DNA of 64,000 bases from Mycobacterium haemophilum DSM 44634 (GTDB lineage Bacteria; Actinomycetota; Actinomycetes; Mycobacteriales; Mycobacteriaceae), in contig NZ_CP011883.2 of assembly GCF_000340435.2 (NCBI RefSeq), positions 3,518,687 to 3,582,686 of the forward strand, in the 5' to 3' direction. A program made the translations under genes and the position numbers. The first letter of the stretch is position 1. Each line of letters starts with the position of its first letter. The notes under the pieces are model-generated. The model was not told the origin of the DNA. It searched no databases and was given only the letters and a program-made list of their open reading frames with translations. This document shows positions 32,597 through 40,951 of the stretch, piece by piece.

Positions 32597-33808
32597 TCAC
32601 GCCACTGCCAGGGTCGGGTTGACCACCGTGGTGGTGCGTGTCCATCGGGTGACCACCGTGTCCGAGGACGCCGTTATCACGTCGGGCTCCGTCGGGTGTT
32701 CACCGCCGAGCAGTTGATGTTGGTTGCAGTACTCGTCGTTGTAGATGGTGTCGAAATAGCGTTGCGGGCCGTCGGGGAACACCGCGGCGATCGTGATGTC
32801 GGGCGGGAACGTGCGCGCTACCCAATCGGCGACCAAGGCCACCGCTCCGACGCTCCATCCGCCACTCGCATAGTGAGTGGCGGCCAGGGTGCGCGATGCC
32901 CAGACCGCTTCGGCGGGAGCAACCCAGTGCACTTCGTTGAACGCGCGGTAATCGACGTTGCTGGGATAGATGCTCGAGCCCAGCCCGCGCATCAGCCTGC
33001 TCGACGCTGGCTGCCCGAAGATGGTCGACCCGATGGTGTCCACACCGATCAACCTCATCTTTGGGTTGAACTCGCGCAACACCCGGGCCACGCCCGCTGA
33101 GTGTCCCCCGGTTCCCACAGAACACACCAGCACATCGACGCGCCCAAGCTGGGAGGCCAGCTCCAACGCCAGCGGCCGGTAAGCGTCGACATTGTCAGGG
33201 TTGTTGTACTGATTGGGATTCCAGGCCCCAGGGTTGGCCACCAGAAGCTGGGCAACCCGGTCTTTGCGTGCCTGCTGCCACCCGCCGACCGGGTGCGGTT
33301 CGGTGACCACCTCGACGCGGGCCCCGTAAGCGGTCAGCATCCGCTGGATGATCGGTTCCAGAACCGGGTCGGTGACCAACGTGACCGGGTGTCGGTAGAC
33401 ATTACCGGCCAGCGCGAGCCCCAATCCAAGTGTGCCGCTGGTTGATTCCACTATTGCAGCCCCAGGCGCCAGATCGCCTCGGGCGCGAGCCCGTTCCACC
33501 ATGTGCATGGCGGGCCGGTCCTTCATGCCACCGGGATTGCATCCCTCCAGCTTGGCCCAAAAACCACGGTCAGCGGCGCCAAAGGAAGTGAAAGCCCCCG
33601 AGAGCCCGGATATCCAGAGCACCGGGGTGTTGCCAACCATAGTTCCCGGCTGGCGGTCCCGACCCGGTGTGAGGTGATATCCGTCGGGGACAAGGCGATA
33701 CCGGTCTCGGGTCTGCCGCGACCCAATCGAGGCGATATGAGACCGGGCGGCAAGGAGTTTCCGCGAGTTGTTCGGGTCGCGGCCGTCGAAGGGCCAGATG
33801 TTGTTCAT
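32597..33808 (-). CDS. cysK2: S-sulfocysteine synthase / PLP cysteine synthase CysK2
   Basis: Fold-type II PLP enzyme of 403 residues. The PLP Lys lies in NPGGMKDRPA (about residue 96), the substrate loop is ESTSGTLGLGLA, and the phosphate-binding glycine loop is SVGTGGHSAG. M. tuberculosis CysK2 (Rv0848) makes S-sulfocysteine from O-phosphoserine and thiosulfate. ATG 33808 is chosen over ATG 33826. The N-terminus is about 30 residues longer than the 372 I recall, so a later start is possible. It lies downstream of lpqS on the same strand, at the copper-responsive locus. Confidence 0.9.
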   Translation of the reverse strand: MNNIWPFDGRDPNNSRKLLAARSHIASIGSRQTRDRYRLVPDGYHLTPGRDRQPGTMVGNTPVLWISGLSGAFTSFGAADRGFWAKLEGCNPGGMKDRPAMHMVERARARGDLAPGAAIVESTSGTLGLGLALAGNVYRHPVTLVTDPVLEPIIQRMLTAYGARVEVVTEPHPVGGWQQARKDRVAQLLVANPGAWNPNQYNNPDNVDAYRPLALELASQLGRVDVLVCSVGTGGHSAGVARVLREFNPKMRLIGVDTIGSTIFGQPASSRLMRGLGSSIYPSNVDYRAFNEVHWVAPAEAVWASRTLAATHYASGGWSVGAVALVADWVARTFPPDITIAAVFPDGPQRYFDTIYNDEYCNQHQLLGGEHPTEPDVITASSDTVVTRWTRTTTVVNPTLAVA

Positions 33809-33913
33809 GGGTCGTCGCTTCTGCATCGGGCCACGAACTTCAGTCGCGGCAGTTTGATGTGGGTCAGCGGTCACCGGCCGCGGGAAATGGGCCCACGGTC
33901 TGGCGCTGACCGG

Positions 33914-34306
33914 TCAGCGACGAGCTAGGCAGAATCGAGTCAATAGGTCTTGTCCGGTGCGAACGCATGCCAGTGCGACTGGCGGGCCGCGCCCGCCCGG
34001 CACGACGAGGTTGGTGAGCGCAGCTGCGATGCTTGCGACCGCCAACACGACGACCGACACGATCGACGGGGTGGTCGACCTCGGCGGCACGGCTGTCACG
34101 AACTGGTCTGGGCACTCGAACTTCGAGTTGTCCGATAGGTGCGCATGGTTGACGTTGATTGCGAACTCACCACCAAGCGACATCGCCAACGGGTGTTTCA
34201 GGTGGCCTGCATGGGGCTGAGGCTGCAGGAACCCGCACTGCGCCCCGCTAATGACAAGCACCCATATCAGGGAGACCGCACCGAGCGATGATCGCGTCCA
34301 CACCAC
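33914..34306 (-). CDS. lpqS: LpqS-like secreted protein of the copper-responsive locus
   Basis: Protein of 130 residues from GTG 34306, the same length as Rv0847, ending in the conserved RTGQDLLTRFCLARR. It starts with a short basic end and a hydrophobic core SLGAVSLIWVLVISGAQC. The presumed lipobox Cys has Gln before it (GAQC) instead of Gly/Ala, so lipidation is doubtful. HAGHLKHPL and HAHLSDN are His-rich and could bind copper. Its promoter faces mmcO across a RicR-type operator. In M. tuberculosis lpqS belongs to the RicR copper regulon. Confidence 0.85.
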   Translation of the reverse strand: MVWTRSSLGAVSLIWVLVISGAQCGFLQPQPHAGHLKHPLAMSLGGEFAINVNHAHLSDNSKFECPDQFVTAVPPRSTTPSIVSVVVLAVASIAAALTNLVVPGGRGPPVALACVRTGQDLLTRFCLARR

Positions 34307-34332
34307 CTGTCGGGCCTTCACGCGGCCCACTG

Positions 34333-34351
34333 TATACCCGTCAGGGGTATA
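34333..34351. promoter_or_regulatory. RicR-type copper operator between lpqS and mmcO
   Basis: TATACCCGTCAGGGGTATA is a 19-bp dyad (arms TATACCC and GGGTATA, centre GTCAG) in the lpqS/mmcO divergent gap. It matches the TACCC-N-GGTA pattern of RicR/CsoR-class copper repressors. It can serve both genes; copper would release the repressor. ricR itself is not in the window. Confidence 0.75.
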
Positions 34352-34437
34352 GTGTAAAGCAGAGCTTTAAAGCCAGAATCCCATAGTCGCGGTTGCGATT
34401 AGCGCCGGACCTACGGACGAGAGACAAGGAGCGGTCA

Positions 34438-35940
34438 ATGCCTGTGCTGCCCACGAGCGAGATGCCCTTCGACGGGGCGCGGCTCACCCGGCGCGGCTTC
34501 ATCGCCGCGGGCATCGCCGGCGGATTCACGCTGGCCGCTTGCAGCCAAGCTACAACTCGGACGCCGCAGAGCGCGGCGGCCGCTGGAATGGCAGACGCGA
34601 TTGCGGCCGCCGAGGCGGCCCGACCACACAGTGGGCACACCGTGACCGCGACCTTGGTCCCCCAACAGGCTGAGATCGACCTAGGTGGGGTGACCGCCCG
34701 GACACTGGCCTACGGAAACACCATTCCCGGACCGGTGATCCGGGCCAACATCGGCGACGAACTTGCGATCACCGTGACGAACCGGCTCGACCATCCGACC
34801 TCAGTCCACTGGCACGGCGTCGCACTACGCAACGACATGGACGGCGCCGAGCCGGCCACGCCGAGCATCCCGGCCGGCCGTAACTTCACTTATCGGTTCT
34901 CGGTGCCGAACGCGGGCACCTACTGGGCCCATCCGCACACTGGCCTGGACGCTGATATGGGGCTCTATCTACCGGTTATCGTCGACGATCCGACCGATCC
35001 GGGTCACTACGACGCCGAATGGATTGTCGTCATGGATGATTGGACCGACGGCGTCGGCAAGAGCCCGCAACAACTCTACGATGACCTGACCTCGCCCAAC
35101 AAGCCGAGCATGCCCGAGATGCCGGGCGGCGACGTCGGGAAAAGTGACTTGCTCGGCGGCGACGCCGGCGACATCACCTACCCCTATTACCTGATCAACG
35201 GCCGAATCCCGGCGGCCGCGACGACATTCAAAGCGAAGCCGGGCCAGCGAATTCGGATCCGGTTCATCAACACCGGCTCCGACACCGCGTTTCGCGTTGC
35301 GCTGGCTGGGCATTCGATGACGGTCACGCACACCGACGGTTACCCCGTGGTTCCTACCCAGGTCGACGCCCTGTTAATCGGTATGGCCGAACGCTACGAC
35401 GTCATCGTGACCGCCGCCGACGGCGTTTTCCCGCTGGTCGCATCCGCGGAAGGGAAAAACGCCGTTGCGCGTGCGTTACTCGTCACTGGGTCAGGCGGCA
35501 TACCCGACCCTCAATTTCGGCCGGCAGAGCTCACCAAACGGATAGGTACCATCGAGATGTTCACCGCCGCAACGGCCGTCAACCTAGGGCCCGCCCAACC
35601 AAACCTGAATCTCGCGGTGGTCTTGGGTGGCAATATGATGCGGTACAACTGGACAATCAACGGCGAGCCGCTGCAGGTACAACTGGACCAACGGCCCACG
35701 TTGAAGTTCCATAACACCACCATGATGTGGCACCCAATGCACCTGCACGGCCATACCTTCCAGGTAATTAGGGCCGACGGTCGCCCCGGCGCCCGCAAGG
35801 ATACGCTTATCGTGCTGCCGAACCAGAAGATCGATGCCGTGCTGGTTGCCGATAACCCAGGAACATGGATGTTCCACTGCCACAACACCTATCATCAAGA
35901 AGCCGGGATGCAGACCCTGCTGAACTACACTTTCAGTTGA
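34438..35940 (+). CDS. mmcO: Mycobacterial multicopper oxidase MmcO
   Basis: Periplasmic/lipid-anchored cuprous oxidase of 500 residues protecting against copper. The N-terminus combines a Tat motif RRGF (18-21) with the lipobox LAAC (Cys 35). The copper ligands are complete: HWHG at 124-127, HPH at 165-167, HPMHLHGH at about 432-439, and HCHNTYHQEAGM from about 480, the last with type-1 Cys, His and axial Met. ATG 34438 follows AAGGAG. Orthologue of Rv0846c. It is divergent from lpqS under one RicR-type operator. Confidence 0.95.
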   Translation: MPVLPTSEMPFDGARLTRRGFIAAGIAGGFTLAACSQATTRTPQSAAAAGMADAIAAAEAARPHSGHTVTATLVPQQAEIDLGGVTARTLAYGNTIPGPVIRANIGDELAITVTNRLDHPTSVHWHGVALRNDMDGAEPATPSIPAGRNFTYRFSVPNAGTYWAHPHTGLDADMGLYLPVIVDDPTDPGHYDAEWIVVMDDWTDGVGKSPQQLYDDLTSPNKPSMPEMPGGDVGKSDLLGGDAGDITYPYYLINGRIPAAATTFKAKPGQRIRIRFINTGSDTAFRVALAGHSMTVTHTDGYPVVPTQVDALLIGMAERYDVIVTAADGVFPLVASAEGKNAVARALLVTGSGGIPDPQFRPAELTKRIGTIEMFTAATAVNLGPAQPNLNLAVVLGGNMMRYNWTINGEPLQVQLDQRPTLKFHNTTMMWHPMHLHGHTFQVIRADGRPGARKDTLIVLPNQKIDAVLVADNPGTWMFHCHNTYHQEAGMQTLLNYTFS

Positions 35941-36028
35941 ACCGCGAAAGTACAGCTGGCTACGCTGTTACTTGGGAAACGTGTCGGTAGTTGCACCTTC
36001 GCCGGCAAAGTGGTGGACACGGACGGCC

Positions 36029-37282
36029 TCACTGCTTGAGGGGCAGCTCCACGCAGACGTGGGTGCCTGCGGGCGTATCGAGGAAGAAGAACACTCCGCC
36101 GGCGGCGTCCACGCGCGCCCGATGCGACGCCAAACCGATATGCCCCTCACCCAAACGGCGTGCCATCGTCTCACTGGTAACGCCCACACCGTCATCGGCC
36201 ACGTCCAAAACGCAGACCCCATCGGTGATCCTGAGGGTGACCGACGCGTGGCTGGCCTGCGAGTGTTGCATCACATTGGACAACAGCTCACGCACCACGC
36301 CGAACACGATGGGATCGTTGGCACTGCGGACCGGGTAATCGATGTCGGTGCGCACCTCAATGCCCGACCGCTGTGCGGTGAAGGAGGCCAACTGCTCAAC
36401 GGCAGCACCCAACCCGACCTGTTCCAGAACAGCCGGATGAAGCTCAAAGGTGGCCTGACGCAGTCGCTCCGAGGCGGTATGCAGACCGGCCAGGGCACGG
36501 CCGACCCGGTCATCGCCGGGCAACGTGGTATCCAGCTCGACAAGTTCCTGGCGCACAGCCAAGATGTCTTGCAGCGGTCCATCGTGAATAGCTTCAGAAA
36601 CCCTGCGCTGCAGTACCTCCGAGGCCGTCATCGTCTGGGCCAGCAACTCCTCACGCAACGCACTCAGGCCCGCTATCGAATGCGCGTGCCGTTCCTCGAT
36701 GCGGACGACCACGTAGGCCATGCAACAGAGGAATGCGTAGAGCACGAACCGAAAAATCGTCTCGTACCAGCCGATCACTCGCACCATGTCCGGGTCTTGG
36801 AGCACCGCGACCGCGAACCCCGCCATCGACAAGGTCAGCATCACCGCCGCCCGACGCGAGGACACATCAAGGCCCAACAGGATCGGCAGCAAGATCATGA
36901 TCAGTAAGGGATAGATCCCGTCGGTGGACAGCACCTGAAAGCCGGTCAACATCACAATATCGAGGGCGATGAAAACAATGGGCTCCAGCCGGCCGACCCC
37001 GACCATCCGGCCCGCGCCGATCCGCCGACGGAAAGGAGCAAACGCCAATACCAGAGCCAATATTGCAATCAATGAGTACAGGACAATCCAACCGGTCTGC
37101 CACAGCCAGTCAGATCGGCGAGTGCCGATCACCATGGCAGCGACCATCATCGCCACCACGCCGACGCGAAGCACCGACGCGATTCGAAACGAGCGCAACC
37201 GGTAAACGGTACGCACCCGCTCCAGCTCTAGGTCCCTGGACACCACGGTAGAACCGTACTCATGGCGAGGGCCGTCCAACAT
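36029..37282 (-). CDS. Two-component sensor histidine kinase (copy 1)
   Basis: Membrane histidine kinase of the NarL-partner (HPK7) type, 417 residues. About six hydrophobic helices lie in the first 210 residues. The HisKA_3 phosphoacceptor His is in SEAIHDGPLQDIL, and the ATPase domain carries ELLSNVMQHSQASHASV (N box), VADDGVGV (G1) and GEGHIGLASHRARVDAAGG (G2). ATG 37282; a GTG near 37240 would align with the start of copy 2. Orthologue of Rv0845. Divergent from narL. The catalytic half is almost identical to copy 2 at 38121. Confidence 0.9.
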   Translation of the reverse strand: MLDGPRHEYGSTVVSRDLELERVRTVYRLRSFRIASVLRVGVVAMMVAAMVIGTRRSDWLWQTGWIVLYSLIAILALVLAFAPFRRRIGAGRMVGVGRLEPIVFIALDIVMLTGFQVLSTDGIYPLLIMILLPILLGLDVSSRRAAVMLTLSMAGFAVAVLQDPDMVRVIGWYETIFRFVLYAFLCCMAYVVVRIEERHAHSIAGLSALREELLAQTMTASEVLQRRVSEAIHDGPLQDILAVRQELVELDTTLPGDDRVGRALAGLHTASERLRQATFELHPAVLEQVGLGAAVEQLASFTAQRSGIEVRTDIDYPVRSANDPIVFGVVRELLSNVMQHSQASHASVTLRITDGVCVLDVADDGVGVTSETMARRLGEGHIGLASHRARVDAAGGVFFFLDTPAGTHVCVELPLKQ

Positions 37283-37445
37283 CGTCGGCTTGCCGTACAG
37301 CGATTTGGCGTGCGCCCGGCCGGGCTCCCCGCAGCCACATCCGCCGGTGCCGGCTTTCCCATTGGGCACGCTCTGGAAACCCGCGCAGCTGCGCCGAGGA
37401 CGATAGTGAACGGTTCGTTGCCGACGAACCGCTAAACTCGTCGCC

Positions 37446-38099
37446 ATGGTCGGCGCGACGACGCCTGAAAAGGTGCGTGTGGTCGTAGGCGATGATCACC
37501 CGCTCTTTCGTGAAGGCGTGGTACGGGCGCTTTCGTTGAGTGGCTCGGTGAACGTCGTCGGCGAGGCAGACGACGGCGCAACCGCGCTGGAATTGATCAA
37601 GGCGCACCTGCCCGATGTTGCGTTGCTGGACTACCGGATGCCCGGCATGGATGGCGCACAGGTGGCGGCGGCGGTGCGAAGCCACGAATTGCCGACCCGC
37701 GTGTTGCTGATTTCGGCTCACGATGAGTCGGCGATCGTGTATCAGGCGCTGCAGCAGGGCGCCGCGGGTTTCTTGTTGAAGGATTCGACGCGCACCGAGA
37801 TCGTCAAGGCCGTACTCGATTGCGCGAAGGGCCGCGATGTGGTGGCGCCCTCGCTCGTCGGTGGGCTCGCCGGGGAAATCCGCCAGCGTGCAGCGCCAAT
37901 CGCGCCAGTGCTCAGCGCACGCGAGCGGGAGGTGCTCAATCGTATTGCTCGAGGCCAAAGCATCCCTGCGATCGCAGCTGAGCTGTATGTGGCGCCGTCG
38001 ACAGTCAAAACCCACGTGCAACGCCTATACGAAAAACTTGGGGTCAGCGATCGCGCGGCGGCCGTCGCCGAAGCAATGCGGCAAGGGCTGCTCGACTAA
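37446..38099 (+). CDS. narL: Two-component response regulator NarL
   Basis: Response regulator of 217 residues. The receiver domain 1-~130 has the acidic pair GDDHPLF, the phospho-Asp at about 62 in LLDYRMPGMDG, and Lys in FLLKDSTR. The LuxR/GerE helix-turn-helix is at ~150-210 (LSAREREVLNRIARGQ, then VAPSTVKTHVQRLYEKLGV). Nearly identical to Rv0844c. ATG 37446 lies 163 bases from divergent kinase copy 1, and its 3' end meets kinase copy 2 convergently with 21 bases between stops. Confidence 0.95.
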   Translation: MVGATTPEKVRVVVGDDHPLFREGVVRALSLSGSVNVVGEADDGATALELIKAHLPDVALLDYRMPGMDGAQVAAAVRSHELPTRVLLISAHDESAIVYQALQQGAAGFLLKDSTRTEIVKAVLDCAKGRDVVAPSLVGGLAGEIRQRAAPIAPVLSAREREVLNRIARGQSIPAIAAELYVAPSTVKTHVQRLYEKLGVSDRAAAVAEAMRQGLLD

Positions 38100-38120
38100 C
38101 AGCGTCACTGGACGGGCTCC

Positions 38121-39383
38121 TTACTCCGACGTCGCTGTAGCGACGGTTGGCTCGGCATGATCAACCCCAACCGTCCACCTGCACTGCTTAAGGGGGAGCT
38201 CCACGCAGACGTGGGTGCCTGCGGGCGTATCGAGGAAAATGAACGCTCCGCCGGCGGCGTCCACGCGCGCCCGATGCGACGCCAAACCGATATGTCCCTC
38301 GCCCAAACGGCGTGCCATCGTCTCACTGGTAACGCCCACACCGTCATCGGCCACGTCCAAAACGCAGACCTCATCGGTGGTCCTGAGGGTGACCGACGCG
38401 TGGCGGGCCTGCGAATGCTTTTCCACGTTGGACAGTAACTCGCGCACCACGCCGAACACGATGGGATCGTTGGCACTGCGGACCGGGTAATCGATGTCGG
38501 TGCGCACCTCAATGCCCGACCGCTGCGTGGTGAAGGAGGCCAACTGCTCAACGGCAGCACCCAACCCGACCTGTTCCAGAACAGCCGGATGAAGCTCAAA
38601 GGTGGCCTGGCGCAGTCGCTTCGAGGCGGTATGCAGAGCAGCTAGGGCGCGGCCGACTCGGTCATCGCCGGGCAACGTGGTATCCAGCTCGACAAGTTCC
38701 TGGCGCACAGCCAAGATGTCTTGCAGCGGTCCATCGTGAATAGCTTCAGAAACCCTGCGCTGCAGTACCTCCGAGGCCGTCATCGTCTGGGCCAGCAACT
38801 CCTCACGCAACGCACTCAGGCTCGCCACCGAATGCGCGCGCCGATCCTCGATACGAACGACCACGTAGGCCGTGCCGCACAGAAATGCGTACACCATGAA
38901 CCGGAATATTGAATTGGGCCAGCCGATCACTCGCACCATATCCGGGTCTTCGAGCACCGCGATCGCAAACCCCGCCAGGGCGAAGACCAGCAGCACCGCC
39001 GCCCGACGCGCGCGTACATCAAGGCCCAACAGGATCGGTAGCAAGGTCATGACCAGTAAGGGATAGATCCCGTCGGTGGACAGCAACTGAAAGCCGGTCA
39101 ACATCACAATGTCGAGGACGGTGAAAACAACGAGACCGCTCGGACACGTGCTGATCGGTCCACGGAATCGAGCAAACGCCAACAGCAGCGTCACTAGCGT
39201 AGCCAATGCGTACAACACGATCCAAACGATCTGCCGGGGCCATTCACACCGGCGAGTGCCGATCACCATGGCAGCGACCATCATCGCCACCACACCGATA
39301 CGAAGCACCGACGCGATTCGAAACGAGCGCAACCGGTAAACGGTACCCACCCGATCCAGATCTATGTGGCTTATGACCCCCAC
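38121..39383 (-). CDS. Two-component sensor histidine kinase (copy 2)
   Basis: Paralogue of copy 1, 420 residues from GTG 39383, with the same layout: six membrane helices, HisKA_3 His in SEAIHDGPLQDIL, and ATPase motifs ELLSNVEKHSQARHASV and VADDGVGV. The membrane part differs clearly from copy 1 (about two thirds of residues match by eye). The catalytic half is nearly identical, including 162 bp without a mismatch (36507-36668 against the equivalent stretch near 38659-38820). The C-terminus adds a short unrelated tail. H37Rv has only one kinase here from memory. Confidence 0.9.
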   Translation of the reverse strand: MGVISHIDLDRVGTVYRLRSFRIASVLRIGVVAMMVAAMVIGTRRCEWPRQIVWIVLYALATLVTLLLAFARFRGPISTCPSGLVVFTVLDIVMLTGFQLLSTDGIYPLLVMTLLPILLGLDVRARRAAVLLVFALAGFAIAVLEDPDMVRVIGWPNSIFRFMVYAFLCGTAYVVVRIEDRRAHSVASLSALREELLAQTMTASEVLQRRVSEAIHDGPLQDILAVRQELVELDTTLPGDDRVGRALAALHTASKRLRQATFELHPAVLEQVGLGAAVEQLASFTTQRSGIEVRTDIDYPVRSANDPIVFGVVRELLSNVEKHSQARHASVTLRTTDEVCVLDVADDGVGVTSETMARRLGEGHIGLASHRARVDAAGGAFIFLDTPAGTHVCVELPLKQCRWTVGVDHAEPTVATATSE

Positions 39384-39569
39384 TCGGCTACTCTACTGGT
39401 GCCGCCCGGTATTCCGCTCGGTAAGCCAGCCAAGAAATCTGCGATCGCTGCTAGTTAGAAACGCATGGGCAGGGCGGAATGGCTCACGCACATAATCCCA
39501 ATCGGAGGGCTCAGGTTCACCTCAGATTAGACAAATAGTTCGTTCGTTTCGCCGCACCCGCGAGTCCCG

Positions 39570-39970
39570 CTGACCATTCACTGGTGTGGCGGCATCACCG
39601 ATATCCCCACCTCGATGTCGGCGCATCCGGACGCCGAGTTAGCGAGCGACGCGATGAAGATAGCCGCCGCGGTGCGTGGTGGACGCGCTGCGATCGAGGG
39701 CGTGATCTTCCATAGTGACCGCGGATCTACTTACACCGCAAATGGTTTCATGAATCTATGCCGCAGGCTCGGGTACGACAGTCGATGGGACGCGTTGGGG
39801 TCGTGCTTCGACAACGCCGCTTCCGAGGCGTTTTTCTCCACCCTCGAACACGAGGTATCACCGCCTGGTGCGACGAGTTCTACAACACCCGATGTCGGCA
39901 CAGCTCAGCCTGGTTGCTACCACCCGTCGACTACGAGGAAACCGCGACCATCCGACCGGAGGCGGCATAA
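39570..39970 (+). pseudogene. IS3-family transposase relic
   Basis: OrfB-type integrase core in pieces. HWCGGITDIPT is followed directly by SMSAHPDAELASDAMKIAAAVRGG (a deletion has removed the first DDE Asp region neighbours). VIFHSDRGSTYTANGF holds the second Asp. FDNAASEAFFSTLEHE holds the Glu, and WCDEFYNTRCRHSS with VDYEETATIRPEAA stop comes in a shifted frame. At least three frameshifts. No terminal inverted repeats found. Confidence 0.78.
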
Positions 39971-39994
39971 CGGAAGCCTTCACGTTTTTCAGGG

Positions 39995-40240
39995 GAAGCC
40001 CTGTTCTACGAGGTAGCGGTCGCGGCGGTTGGATTCCTCCGCGGCACCAGCCCGGAGTACTGCCGGAACGTCCACAACTTGCCCTGATACCCAGACACAA
40101 AGTTGCCGCGGGTGAACGGGAACTCCCCCGGCGACGGAGGCTCCGTGCTGGTATCCCCCGGGCCGTACACCGGCACGAGCTGACCAGGCCGAATCGAAAG
40201 GACGCCGGGCCGCCGGGTGATCGCCGATGTGCCTGATGTG
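39995..40240 (-). pseudogene. N-terminal fragment of methylmalonyl-CoA mutase large subunit
   Basis: The minus strand reads RPGQLVPVYGPGDTSTEPPSPGEFPFTRGN and YQGKLWTFRQYSG, the diagnostic N-terminal region of B12-dependent methylmalonyl-CoA mutase, and after a frameshift near 40045 AAEESNRRDRYLVEQGFP. It ends abruptly where the IS3 relic begins, suggesting the element or a linked deletion cut the gene. Confidence 0.75.
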
Positions 40241-40246
40241 TGGCGT

Positions 40247-40693
40247 TTAGTGTGGGCCTGAGGCACATTGTTGTTGGGCCACCTGCAGGATCGAGCCCGC
40301 GGTCAAAAATGCGCGTTTATCGCGGTCGGTAGCCAGAATGGGCAGGTTGGCGGCGCATCGCAGCACCATCAGGGCCAGCGCGCTGTGGGTCGTATACGAG
40401 ATGATCAGTAGGTTAGCGCGAGCATGCGTGCCGCTGACGGTCATTATGTGCTGGCGTTTGCGTTCCCATCCCGGCCAGTTGAGGTCGGGTGGTCGTTGCA
40501 GCGGTGACCAGTTGACGTTGATGGAGGTGATTTCTCCGAGCAAGGGACTCAGGACCGCGATAAGGTTCGGCAATTCATTGGTGATGCGATCGGCACGTGG
40601 CCACCACGCGCCGTCGATGTCGCGGCCGAGTTCACGAGCCAGCGTTAGCCGGATGGGATTGGCTTGGCGCCGGCCTCTGATCGGATAAGTCAT
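40247..40693 (-). CDS. DUF5994-family protein
   Basis: Protein of 148 residues. RLTLARELGRDIDGAWWPRADRITNELPNLI and the following block SPLLGEITSINVNWSPLQRPPDLNWPGW are the family signature; the second half holds IISYTTHSALALMVLRCAANLPI. No catalytic motif is evident. ATG 40693 overlaps the preceding small ORF in ATGA, so the two are coupled. Several related genes exist in mycobacteria; function unknown. Confidence 0.75.
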   Translation of the reverse strand: MTYPIRGRRQANPIRLTLARELGRDIDGAWWPRADRITNELPNLIAVLSPLLGEITSINVNWSPLQRPPDLNWPGWERKRQHIMTVSGTHARANLLIISYTTHSALALMVLRCAANLPILATDRDKRAFLTAGSILQVAQQQCASGPH

Positions 40694-40899
40694 CGCGGCT
40701 GCTCCTGTCGGCACCGGGTACACCGGATGATCACGGTGACACCCCTGCTGCGCGCGGCAGCCGGACTCAGGACGTCTAGGTGTCGCGTCATCGTTAGTGC
40801 CGCATAATCCACGGGCGGTCCCTTCACGGTTGGCATCATCTGTCCCGCGGGCGCGCGGCAGATGTAGGGTGGACCACCGTTGACATCGAAGCTGCTCAC
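40690..40899 (-). CDS. Small coupled ORF with C-terminal CxxC
   Basis: Candidate protein of 69 residues from GTG 40899 (or 48 from ATG 40836). The C-terminal part TRHLDVLSPAAARSRGVTVIIRCTRCRQEQ looks coding and ends in a CxxC. Its stop forms ATGA with the DUF5994 start. The upstream half is weaker. No known family. Confidence 0.4.
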   Translation of the reverse strand: MSSFDVNGGPPYICRAPAGQMMPTVKGPPVDYAALTMTRHLDVLSPAAARSRGVTVIIRCTRCRQEQPR

Positions 40900-40951
40900 G
40901 TTTGACGGTACTCCGCCAGCATCGTGTCGCCGACAGCCCCGTGGCAACTTC

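Noticed and set aside
36029..37447. Longer kinase start at 37447
   Set aside because: It would overlap the narL start and its first 55 residues are Arg/Gly/Cys-rich and unlike a kinase N-terminus.
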